NCBI GenBank assembly: GCA_016789845.1
Contig: JAEUQA010000031.1
Location: 1 to 55,162, forward strand
Length of the DNA: 55,162 bases
DNA from: Chromatiales bacterium
GTDB taxonomy: Bacteria; Pseudomonadota; Gammaproteobacteria; Steroidobacterales; GCA-2729495
Direction of reading: 5' to 3'
Shown: piece after piece, positions 23,421 through 30,577 of the stretch
Position numbering within the stretch: position 1 is the stretch's first letter
How the letters are laid out: the number at the start of each line of letters is the position of its first letter
Translations under genes and position numbers: made by a program
Notes under the pieces: model-generated
What the model saw: only the letters and a program-made list of their open reading frames with translations
Told to the model about the DNA's origin: nothing
The model's database searches: none

Positions 23421-25661
23421 GTGATGCCTGCTGTGTTTGCCCGCAGGAGCGCCTTGAGGCGCGACCCCCACCGGCTCGAGACTCGCGGACTCGATTCTCG
23501 CCGGTGGGGGTCGCGCCTCAAGGCGCTCCTGCGGGCGCTCCTGCTGCTGGCCTGGCCCGTCGCCCGGGCCGAGCCCGTACAGGAGATCGTCGTGGTGGCT
23601 TCCCAGTTCCGGGAGGCCGACGTGGCCGCGGTGCCGGCCAGCCTCACGGTGCTCGGCGCCGACAGCATCGCGACGGGTTCGGTGCAGCACTTCGAGGAGC
23701 TCATCCCGCAGGTGCCGAACCTGAACTGGAGCGGGGAGGGGTCCCGGGCGCGGTACTTCCAGGTCCGCGGCACCGGCGAGCTCGAGCAGTACCAGGGGGC
23801 GCCGAACCCGTCGGTGGGCTTCCTCGTGGACGACATCGACCTCTCCGGCATCGGCGGCGTGGCCACGAGCTTCGACGTGGGACAGATCGAGGTGCTGCGC
23901 GGGCCCCAGGGCACCCGCTACGGCGCCAATGCCCTGGCCGGGCTCGTGTACGTGGAGACGGCCCAGCCGACCGCCGTGCCGGAAGCCGAGTTCAGCGTCA
24001 CCGGCGGTGACGACGGCACCTGGGCGCTCGGCGGCGTGGCCAGCGGGCCCGTCGCGGACTTCGGTGAAGCGCTCACCTGGCGGCTCGCCGTCCAGCAGTA
24101 CCAGGCCGACGGCTTTCGCCACAACGCCTTCCTCGGGCGCGACGACACGTCCGGCCAGGACGAGTTCACGGCCCGCGCGAAGCTGCGCTGGCAGCCGGCG
24201 GCAGGCACCACGGTGCAGCTGACGGCGATGCACGTGAACCTGGATGACGGCTACGACGATTTTGCCATCGACAACGGCTACACCACCTACTCGGACAAGC
24301 CGGGGGAGGATTCCCAGCGGACCGATGCGGCGGCGCTGCGCGCCACGGTCGGGCTGGGTGCGGTGGCGGACCTGACCAGCATCAGCACGCTCGCCAGCTC
24401 CCGCAGCGTCTACGCCTTCGACGCCGACTGGGGCAACGACGCCTACTGGGCACCCGACACCTACGACTTCACCACGCGCATCGACCGGGACCGGGACACC
24501 CTGACCCAGGAATTCCGCGCGGTCTCCCGGCCCGGCAGCGAACTCCTGGGGGCGGACTGGGTGGCTGGGCTCTACGTCCTCGACCTCCGGGAGGATGTCG
24601 AACAGCGGGACACGGCCCGCTGCCCGGCCAGCACCTGCGGCGTCGACTTCTTCTACGACACGTCGGACGCCCCCGCCGCCAGTCACTACGAGGCGACCAG
24701 CCTCGCGGCCTACGGCGAACTCGGCTGGGACCTGGCGGGCGGCACGCGCCTCGCCGCCGGGCTGCGCCGGGAAGTCCGGGACGCGGACTACCGGGACAGC
24801 GCCGGCAACCACCTGGACCCGGTCGATCGCCTGTGGGGCGGCGACCTCACGCTGACGCACCGGCTCGCGGCCTACACCGCTGCCGACACCACCCTGTGGG
24901 CCCGGGCGGCCCGCGGCTACAAGGCCGGCGGCTTCAACCCGAGCGTGCTGGCCTTTCCGGCGGATGATCGCCTGCAATTCGGGCCCGAAACCCTGTGGAA
25001 CTACGAGGTCGGCGCGCGCGCCGCCGGCACCGATGGCGGCTGGTGGACGTCCGTCAGCCTGTTCTTCCAGCAGCGGGACGACCAGCAGGTGAAGATTCCG
25101 GAGCAACTCGTCGAGGGCGACCCGAACACCTTCCTGTTCTTCACGGAGAACGCGGAGGAGGGCAGCATCCGGGGCCTGGAGCTGGAGGGCCGGTGGCGGC
25201 CGCCGCTCCCGGGGCTGGACGGGCGCCTCACGCTGGGCGCGGCGCTCGGCCTGCTCGACACGGAGATCGGGCGGTTCACCAGCCGTCCCGAGCTGGAGGG
25301 CCGGGAGCAGGCCCACGCGCCGCGCTACACCTTCGCCGTGAACGGGGAGTGGCGCACGGCCGGTGGCTGGTTCGCCCGCGTCGATGTCGCCGGGCGGGAC
25401 GGCTTTGCGATCGACTACTGCCAGGTCGATGCCTGCGCCGCGCCGGATCCGGAGACCGATGCGTACCAGGTCCTCGACCTGCGCGCCGGCCGGGAGTGGG
25501 GCGCCTGGTCCGTGGAAGCCTGGTGCCGGAACCTGCTGGACGAGCAGTACGCCGTAAGGGGCTTCTACTTCGGCAACGAGCCGCCCGACTTCACGCCGGC
25601 CCTGTACACCCGCCTGGGAGATCCCCGCCACGCGGGCCTCACCGTGAAATACCGCCTGTAG
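23421..25661 (+). CDS. TonB-dependent receptor for thiamine (Omr1-like)
   Basis: 746 residues. GTG at 23421 (GGAG six bases upstream); an ATG at 23424 is an alternative. After the signal peptide (core LLLLAWPVARA, cleavage near residue 50) comes the plug with TonB-box-like EIVVVASQ, VPASLTVLG, VPNLNWSGEGSRARYFQVRG and VEVLRGPQGTRYGANA in the form IEVLRGPQGTRYGANALAG. The remainder is a 22-strand-type barrel ending VKYRL. Position behind a TPP riboswitch and ahead of thiamine genes makes thiamine, or a related compound, the likely cargo. Residues about 8-38 come from an inserted repeat. Confidence 0.92.
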   Translation: MMPAVFARRSALRRDPHRLETRGLDSRRWGSRLKALLRALLLLAWPVARAEPVQEIVVVASQFREADVAAVPASLTVLGADSIATGSVQHFEELIPQVPNLNWSGEGSRARYFQVRGTGELEQYQGAPNPSVGFLVDDIDLSGIGGVATSFDVGQIEVLRGPQGTRYGANALAGLVYVETAQPTAVPEAEFSVTGGDDGTWALGGVASGPVADFGEALTWRLAVQQYQADGFRHNAFLGRDDTSGQDEFTARAKLRWQPAAGTTVQLTAMHVNLDDGYDDFAIDNGYTTYSDKPGEDSQRTDAAALRATVGLGAVADLTSISTLASSRSVYAFDADWGNDAYWAPDTYDFTTRIDRDRDTLTQEFRAVSRPGSELLGADWVAGLYVLDLREDVEQRDTARCPASTCGVDFFYDTSDAPAASHYEATSLAAYGELGWDLAGGTRLAAGLRREVRDADYRDSAGNHLDPVDRLWGGDLTLTHRLAAYTAADTTLWARAARGYKAGGFNPSVLAFPADDRLQFGPETLWNYEVGARAAGTDGGWWTSVSLFFQQRDDQQVKIPEQLVEGDPNTFLFFTENAEEGSIRGLELEGRWRPPLPGLDGRLTLGAALGLLDTEIGRFTSRPELEGREQAHAPRYTFAVNGEWRTAGGWFARVDVAGRDGFAIDYCQVDACAAPDPETDAYQVLDLRAGREWGAWSVEAWCRNLLDEQYAVRGFYFGNEPPDFTPALYTRLGDPRHAGLTVKYRL
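23441..23533. repeat. REP pair translated in the N-region of a signal peptide
   Basis: 93 bases, exactly 31 codons, running from CCGCAGGAGCGCC to GGCGCTCCTGCGG, with the long-form core (ACTCGCGGACTCGATTCTCG on plus, i.e. the reverse of the core in other copies). No stop in the receptor frame. The encoded peptide is Arg-rich and lies directly before the hydrophobic core of the signal peptide. Confidence 0.9.
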
Positions 25662-25738
25662 GAAAGAAAGGGGACGGATTTATTTTCCCGGCGCCCCGGG
25701 AGCGCCGGGAAAATAAATCCGTCCCCTTTCTTTCCTAC
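25658..25738. repeat. Palindromic element with GGGGACGG arms
   Basis: 81 bases: GTAGGAAAGAAAGGGGACGG and complement around the hairpin CCCGGCGCC-CCGGGA-GCGCCGGG. It starts with the receptor's TAG stop codon and ends 25 bases before the thiamine-binding protein gene, inside the same operon, where it may reduce downstream expression. Confidence 0.9.
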
Positions 25739-25762
25739 AGGCCAACCCAAGGAGCACTGTCC

Positions 25763-26110
25763 ATGCGCATCACCGTCGAACTGAGCCTGTACCCGCTGGC
25801 GCCCGACTTCGTGGGCCACATCACCGACTTCATCGTCGAGCTCCGGCGGGAGCCGGGCCTCGAGATCGTCACCAACCAGATGAGCACCCAGGTGCGCGGC
25901 GAGTTCGACGCGGTCATGGCCGCCGTCGGCCGCTGCACGCGGGGCGCCATGGAGCGGGTGCACCCGGTGGTCCTGGTGGCCAAGTTCCTGAACGCGGATC
26001 TCGACATCGGCGCGGCACCCACCGTAGGAGGGGAAAAAGGGGACAGATCTATTTTCCCGGCGGCCCCGGGCCGCCGGGAAAATAGATCTGTCCCCTTTTT
26101 CCACGGCTGA
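25763..26110 (+). CDS. YkoF-like thiamine-binding protein with repeat-encoded tail
   Basis: 115 residues from the ATG at 25763 (AAGGAGC upstream). The first 85 residues (MRITVELSLYPL, GLEIVTNQMSTQVRGEFD, VVLVAKFLNADLD) match the small ferredoxin-like-fold thiamine-binding family related to YkoF. From residue 88 on the sequence is the translation of a palindromic element (GEKGDRSIFPAAPGRRENRS...), so the true gene probably once ended near residue 87. Role: cytoplasmic binding of imported thiamine or a precursor, inferred from family and operon. Confidence 0.85.
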   Translation: MRITVELSLYPLAPDFVGHITDFIVELRREPGLEIVTNQMSTQVRGEFDAVMAAVGRCTRGAMERVHPVVLVAKFLNADLDIGAAPTVGGEKGDRSIFPAAPGRRENRSVPFFHG

Positions 26111-26122
26111 AGCCGCTCCTAC
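26024..26122. repeat. Composite palindrome overlapping a gene end
   Basis: 99 bases. Left end GTAGGAGGGG, right end CGGCTGAAGCCGCTCCTAC. Inside are AAAAAGGGGACAGATCTATT and its complement around CCCGGCGGCC-CC-GGGCCGCCGGG. The TGA stop of the thiamine-binding gene (26108-26110) lies in the right arm, and the permease start codon follows 1 base after the element. Confidence 0.9.
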
Positions 26123-26123
26123 G

Positions 26124-26690
26124 ATGGAAGCCGCCGCTGTCGTGCTCGCGATCGAGTACCTGGTCCTCGCGATCCGGGAGAACCGCTGGTGCTGGCCCGC
26201 CGGCATCGCCAGCGCGCTGCTCTACGGGGGCGTGTTCCACGGCGCCGGGCTGTACATGCAGGCCTGGCTGCAGCTCTTCTACGTGGCCATGGGCGCCTAC
26301 GGGTGGTGGGCCTGGCGCCCGGGCACGGACGGAGACGCGACCCTCGCCATCCAGCGCCGGCCACTGCGGTGGCACGGTGCCGCCCTCGCGGCGATCGTGC
26401 TGATCTCCCTCGCCAGCGGCGGGCTGCTGGAGCGCTACACGGCCGCCGAGTCGCCCTACCTGGATTCCTTCGTCACCTGGAGCGCGGTCCTCACCACCTG
26501 GATGGTGGCCCGCAAGCTCCTGGAGAACTGGCTGTACTGGTTCGTGATCGACGCCGTGACGCTGGGGCTCGCGCTGGAGCGCGGGCTGTACCCGACAGCG
26601 GCCCTGTTCGCCCTCTACCTGGTGCTGGTGGTGCAGGGCTGGCGCCGCTGGCTGGCCGCCTGGGCGCGGCACCCCGCGGCCGCGGCATGA
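26124..26690 (+). CDS. pnuT: PnuC-family permease, probably thiamine (PnuT)
   Basis: 188 residues, seven predicted membrane helices. The PnuC pattern is plain: AIRENRWCWPAGIASALLYG, then LQLFYVAMGAYGWWAW and NWLYWFVIDAV. PnuC proteins move unphosphorylated vitamins by facilitated diffusion and depend on a kinase for trapping. In TPP-riboswitch operons the member is called PnuT. No good ribosome-binding site precedes the ATG because the repeat ends one base before it, so translation probably relies on coupling to the upstream gene. Confidence 0.9.
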   Translation: MEAAAVVLAIEYLVLAIRENRWCWPAGIASALLYGGVFHGAGLYMQAWLQLFYVAMGAYGWWAWRPGTDGDATLAIQRRPLRWHGAALAAIVLISLASGGLLERYTAAESPYLDSFVTWSAVLTTWMVARKLLENWLYWFVIDAVTLGLALERGLYPTAALFALYLVLVVQGWRRWLAAWARHPAAAA

Positions 26691-26708
26691 CCCCGCCATG
26701 ATCGCGCC

Positions 26709-27488
26709 ATGACCGTGAAGGGGGACCTGCCCGCCGGCTGGGTGCTCCAGGAGTCCCTGGCCGTCACCCCGGTGAGCCGCACCTGGCGGGTCCTGGCGGA
26801 CGGGCGGCAGGCGGTCCTGCGGGTGGACGAGCCCGCCGCCCGGCGCCTGGGCCTGAATCGCGCGGCCGAGCCCGCGGTGCTCCGGGCCGTCGCCGCGGCC
26901 GGGCTGGGGCCCGACTGCCTCGCCGCCGATCCCGCCCGCGGCACCCTGCTCACCGGGTGGCTGCCGGGGCGCGCCTGGTCGGCGGCCGATCTCCGGGAGC
27001 CCGCCAACCTCCGCCGGGCCGCCGGCCTGCTGCGCCGGGTCCACGACCTCCCGCCGCCAGGTCCGGCGGCCGGCTTGCCCGTGCTGGACCTGGCGGCGGC
27101 TGTCGACCGGTATGCCACCCTGGCCGGGCCGGCGGCCAGCCTGCCCGCCCGGCGGGCCCGGGCGGCGCTGGCCCGGTGCCTGGCGGCGGACGCCGGGGTA
27201 GCGGCCCCGCCCTGCCTGTGCCACGGCGACCCGACCCCGGGCAATTTCATCGCCGCCCCGGACGGGAGCCTCTGGCTGATCGACTGGGAATATGCCGGGC
27301 TCGGCCCGCCCGCCTTCGACCTGGCCGGCCTGGCCCTGGGGGCGGCCCTGGACCCGGCCGGTGACGACCTGCTGCTCGCCGCCTACCAGGGCCGGGCGCC
27401 CCGGCCGGCCGAACGGGCGCGGCATCGGGACTGGCAGGCCTTCTGCCAGGCCCTGGGTACCCTCTGGACCGCCGCCCTGATTCAGTAA
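26709..27488 (+). CDS. thiK: Thiamine-kinase-like phosphotransferase (APH fold)
   Basis: 259 residues. Kinase blocks of the aminoglycoside/choline kinase fold: catalytic loop CHGDPTPGNF and metal loop WLIDWEYAGLGPPAFDLAGL. The N-lobe (QAVLRVDEPAARRLGL) is short. Last gene of the thiamine operon, where a thiamine kinase would trap the vitamin carried in by the PnuT-like permease. Substrate is inferred from family members named ThiK and from context; choline or ethanolamine kinase would be the alternative by fold alone. Confidence 0.85.
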   Translation: MTVKGDLPAGWVLQESLAVTPVSRTWRVLADGRQAVLRVDEPAARRLGLNRAAEPAVLRAVAAAGLGPDCLAADPARGTLLTGWLPGRAWSAADLREPANLRRAAGLLRRVHDLPPPGPAAGLPVLDLAAAVDRYATLAGPAASLPARRARAALARCLAADAGVAAPPCLCHGDPTPGNFIAAPDGSLWLIDWEYAGLGPPAFDLAGLALGAALDPAGDDLLLAAYQGRAPRPAERARHRDWQAFCQALGTLWTAALIQ

Positions 27489-27635
27489 AATCAGCGCCCT
27501 GGAGCGGGTTCCATGATGTATGTTCGTAGCATCACCGCGTCGGGTGGCGCCGGTCCCGGCGGCCGCCCGTATGTAGATTCCGCAACAATCGCCCCCCGGA
27601 TTATGGAAGATGGCGGTTGCGCAGCTGACGTTCTG

Positions 27636-27647
27636 TCACTAAAGTGA
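27636..27647. promoter_or_regulatory. Possible operator (12-bp inverted repeat)
   Basis: TCACT-AA-AGTGA about 80 bases upstream of the VPLPA-CTERM-type gene, in a 237-base region that otherwise holds no gene. Perfect symmetry and position suggest a regulator site; only one copy was found in the window. Confidence 0.3.
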
Positions 27648-27725
27648 ACCTCACCTAGAACAGGGGGCCGGCGGGTCCTCAGCTGGGTCAATTAAAAATA
27701 ACGCGCCGAGCGCAGAGGGAATGTC

Positions 27726-28439
27726 ATGAAATTGAAGATCGCCGCAGGCCTCCTCGTGGGCCTTAGCCTTGCCGCCCCCGGCCAGGCCGCCTCGATTTCC
27801 TACTTCCTCAACCAGTCCAACCAGCTGGCCGATGGCATCAATTACCTGAAGGTGACCATCGACGATGAGGGCGCTCTCGGCGCCATCAACTTCACCGTCG
27901 AAGCCCTGCAGCCGCTGCTCGACCTGGCCGGCTCCAACTTTGGCATCCAGAAATTCGCCTTCAACGTGCTGGGCGGCGTGGCTGCCGAGGCCCGGAACGT
28001 GGACGAGCCCGCCGGCTGGCGCGCCCGGAACGGCGGCCGCATGGACGGCTTCGGCCTCTTCGACATCCGGCTCGAGGGCAAGGGCAACAAGCGCCAGGAT
28101 CCGCTGACCTTCTCCATCACCGGCGTGGACTTCGACACCATCCAGAGCTACATCGACCTCTCCTCGGGCCGCTCGCCCGAGGGCTTCTCGCTCTTCGCCG
28201 CCCACGTGGCGGGCTTCAACTTGGGCAACTGCGATAACGGCGGATATTCCGGCGACAAGAAGGGCCCGTCCGGCAGCAAGAAGAAGGGCGGCAGCGAAGG
28301 CGGCAAGTGCATCACCAGCGCCTACTTCGGCGGCACCCAGGTCGTCCCCGCGCCCCCGGCCATCTGGCTGCTCGGCACGGCCGTCGCCGGCCTCGCGGTG
28401 CGTCGCTTCCGCGCCGGCCGCCAGGCTGCTGCTGCCTGA
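27726..28439 (+). CDS. Secreted protein with VPLPA-CTERM-type exosortase signal
   Basis: 237 residues, GAGGGA well placed before the ATG. Signal peptide MKLKIAAGLLVGLSLAAPGQ (cleavage after AA near 22). The C-terminus reads VVPAPPAIWLLGTAVAGLAV then RRFRAGR: a VPxPxA motif, a hydrophobic helix and a basic tail, i.e. the tripartite sorting signal handled by XrtD. The mature part is beta-rich, and between two cysteines (about residues 168 and 197) there is a Gly/Lys/Ser-rich loop (GDKKGPSGSKKKGGSEGG). It is the only exosortase substrate in the window and lies between the two XrtD genes. Function on the cell surface unknown. Confidence 0.9.
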   Translation: MKLKIAAGLLVGLSLAAPGQAASISYFLNQSNQLADGINYLKVTIDDEGALGAINFTVEALQPLLDLAGSNFGIQKFAFNVLGGVAAEARNVDEPAGWRARNGGRMDGFGLFDIRLEGKGNKRQDPLTFSITGVDFDTIQSYIDLSSGRSPEGFSLFAAHVAGFNLGNCDNGGYSGDKKGPSGSKKKGGSEGGKCITSAYFGGTQVVPAPPAIWLLGTAVAGLAVRRFRAGRQAAAA

Positions 28440-28466
28440 TCGTTTGACTCAATCGCTGACGGCAAG

Positions 28467-28488
28467 CGGGCCCTGCGGGGCCCGTTTT
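28467..28488 (+). terminator. Rho-independent terminator of the VPLPA-CTERM-type gene
   Basis: Stem CGGGCCC-TGCG-GGGCCCG followed by TTTT, 28 bases after the stop codon. Confidence 0.88.
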
Positions 28489-28500
28489 GCTGTGGGGCCC

Positions 28501-28604
28501 GTCGGAGCGCCTTCAGGCGCGACCGGAACTCGCCCCCGGCGAGAATCGAGTCCGCGAGTCTCTCGACGGGGGCGAGTTCCGGTCGCGCCTGAAGGCGCTC
28601 CTAC
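28501..28604. repeat. GTAG-type REP pair, long form
   Basis: Left arm GGAGCGCCTTCAGGCGCGAC, right arm its complement ending CTCCTAC; inner stem CGGAACTCGCCCCC/GGGGGCGAGTTCCG around the conserved core AATCGAGTCCGCGAGTCTC. Lies between the terminator and the leader of the polysaccharide operon. The next REP to the right is at 49335. Confidence 0.92.
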
Positions 28605-28646
28605 GGGGCGGCAATGAAAGCTTGGTAATGTTCCGCCCGCCCAAAG

Positions 28647-28730
28647 GGCCGGTGATAGACTGCACATTCAAGGGGCTAGGCAGTTTTTCTAGGTGAAAAT
28701 CCCGCCCCGGTCACAGTCAGGAACCTGGCC
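28647..28730 (+). promoter_or_regulatory. Structured leader candidate with cobalamin-riboswitch-like core
   Basis: In the 210-base leader of the polysaccharide operon. GGCCGG (28647-28652) can pair with CTGGCC (28725-28730). Inside is a hairpin ACTGC...GCAGT (28659-28684), then AGGTGAAAATCCC, GCCCCGGTCAC and AGTCAGGAACCTGG. The blocks GGTGAAAATCC, GCCCC-G--AC and GTCAGGA-ACCTG occur in this order in cobalamin riboswitches, but the usual GGGAA block is absent and the element is short. It may be a degenerate or different RNA. Confidence 0.4.
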
Positions 28731-28816
28731 TCCGGCTAGGATTGACCCCACAAAAGAACGTCTCCCCAACCACGGCCGGCACCCCATGACGGCACGAAAG
28801 ACGGCAGAACCAAACC

Positions 28817-30571
28817 ATGGCCTTTGAGATCGCGCTACCCGAAGACGACAACCGGACCTTCGGCGACTACCTGGACGCCCTGAAGCGCCGCCGCAAGCCC
28901 GCGCTGATCCTGGCCCTGACCCTGCTGGTCCTGGGCGGCATCACGATCTTCGTCTGGCCCAATTCCTACACGTCCACGGCGGTGATCCTGATCGAGGACC
29001 CGGACATCCCGCCCGGCCTGGTGCCGAGCACGGTGACCACCTTTGCCTCCAAGCAGATCCAGTACATCAACCAGCGGGTGATGACGCGCACCAACCTGGC
29101 GCAGATCATCGAGAAGTTCGACCTCTTCCCGGAGGAGCGCAAGTACCTGCCGACCCTGCTGCTGGTGCAGGATGTCGAGAAGGACATGAGCATCGACGTC
29201 ATCGACGTCCAGCAGCAGGGCGCTGGCGGCCAGCAGATCCAGAGCACCATCGCGTTCCGGCTCGGCTTCGAGCACAAGGATCCCCAGGTCGCGCGGCAGG
29301 TCGCCAACGAGCTGGTGTCCCTGTACCTGGCCGAGAACGTCCGGGCCCGCACCGAGAAGACCGCCGAGACCAGCCAGTTCATGCAGGCCGAGGTGGACCG
29401 GCTCGACGCGGAAGTGAAGGACCTGGAAGCCCAGATCGCCAAGATCAAGCGGGACAGCGAGGGCGGCCTGCCGGAGCTCATGACCTTCAACATGCAGCTG
29501 CTGAATTCCCTGACCAACGACATCGGCGAGATCGACCGGCAGCTGCAGTCGCTCCGCGAAAACAAGATCATGCTCGACGCGGAGCTGTCGAAGCTGAGCC
29601 CCATGGCCACCACGGTGTCGCCGGAAGGCAAGCCCATCTCGTCGCCCCAGGACCAGCTGAAGGCCCTGCAGACCGAACTGGCCCGCCTGGAGGGCCGCTA
29701 CAGCCCTGAGCACCCGGACGTGGTGCGGGTGCGCCGGGACCTGGAAGCCGTCCGGGCCCAGCTGGGCGCGGACATCAGCCTGGACCAGAACGCCGCCAAC
29801 CTGGCCCAGGCCCGGATCGACCTGGCCAAGGCGAAGGCCAACTACTCCGCCGACTCGCCCCAGGTGCAGTCCGCCGAACGGCTGGTGCGCAGCCTCGAGG
29901 CCCGGGCCGCCGAGCCCCGCCGCCAGGGCATGGGCAGCATGGAGCCCGACAACCCCGTCTACATCCAGTTTCGCGCCTCCCGGGAGACCCTCGACTCCCA
30001 GGAGCGCGCCCTGCTGACCAAGCAGGCCGAGCTGCGCGCCCGCCGGGCGGAAGCCGAGCGCAAGATGCTGAAGAGCTCGGACGTGGAGCGGGAGCTCTCC
30101 GGCCTGGTCCGCCGCCTGCAGACCGCGGCCTTCAGCTACCAGAACGCCCGGGAGCGCCTGACCGTCGCCAAGATGGGCCAGGCGCTGGAGACCCAGAGCA
30201 AGGGCGAGCGCTTCGCCCTGGTGGAGCCGCCCGACCTGCCGCTGCTGCCCTCCAGCCCGAACCGCCCCGTGCTGCTCGCGCTGCTGATCGTGCTGGTGCT
30301 CGCGGCCGGCCTTGGCTGGCCCCAGGTGGCCGAGTCCATGGACGAGGCGATCCACAGCGCCCGCGCCATCGAGCGCGTGCAGGGCGCGCCGCCCATCGCC
30401 GAGATTCCGCTGATCGAGACCGCCGAGGACCGCAAGAAGGAACGCAATACCAGGGTGGGGGTGCTGCTCATCGCCCCCGTCATCGTGGCCATCGTCCTGG
30501 CCCTCATCCACTTCTTCTGGGTCCCGCTGGATATCCTCTGGTACGTGGGCCTCCGCCGCCTGGGAATGTAA
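28817..30571 (+). CDS. Polysaccharide chain-length determinant (Wzz/GumC type, exosortase-associated)
   Basis: 584 residues. First membrane helix about residues 32-50 (PALILALTLLVLGGITIFVW), then the Wzz fold, then long coiled coils (about 185-260 and 275-440) rich in Glu, Arg, Ala and Leu. The C-terminal part has a proline-rich LVEPPDLPLLPSSPNRPVLL and a second helix, and a third near 550 (VGVLLIAPVIVAIVLALIHF). This matches the XrtA/PEP-CTERM-type chain-length family. It sets chain length at the inner membrane and works with the tyrosine autokinase encoded 6 bases downstream. Confidence 0.93.
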   Translation: MAFEIALPEDDNRTFGDYLDALKRRRKPALILALTLLVLGGITIFVWPNSYTSTAVILIEDPDIPPGLVPSTVTTFASKQIQYINQRVMTRTNLAQIIEKFDLFPEERKYLPTLLLVQDVEKDMSIDVIDVQQQGAGGQQIQSTIAFRLGFEHKDPQVARQVANELVSLYLAENVRARTEKTAETSQFMQAEVDRLDAEVKDLEAQIAKIKRDSEGGLPELMTFNMQLLNSLTNDIGEIDRQLQSLRENKIMLDAELSKLSPMATTVSPEGKPISSPQDQLKALQTELARLEGRYSPEHPDVVRVRRDLEAVRAQLGADISLDQNAANLAQARIDLAKAKANYSADSPQVQSAERLVRSLEARAAEPRRQGMGSMEPDNPVYIQFRASRETLDSQERALLTKQAELRARRAEAERKMLKSSDVERELSGLVRRLQTAAFSYQNARERLTVAKMGQALETQSKGERFALVEPPDLPLLPSSPNRPVLLALLIVLVLAAGLGWPQVAESMDEAIHSARAIERVQGAPPIAEIPLIETAEDRKKERNTRVGVLLIAPVIVAIVLALIHFFWVPLDILWYVGLRRLGM

Positions 30572-30577
30572 CGCCAC

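Noticed and set aside
27611..27625. Possible sigma-54 promoter (TGGC-N9-GC) ahead of the exosortase substrate gene
   Set aside because: Only the GG and GC positions match; the TT of TTGC is missing and such matches are frequent in GC-rich DNA.
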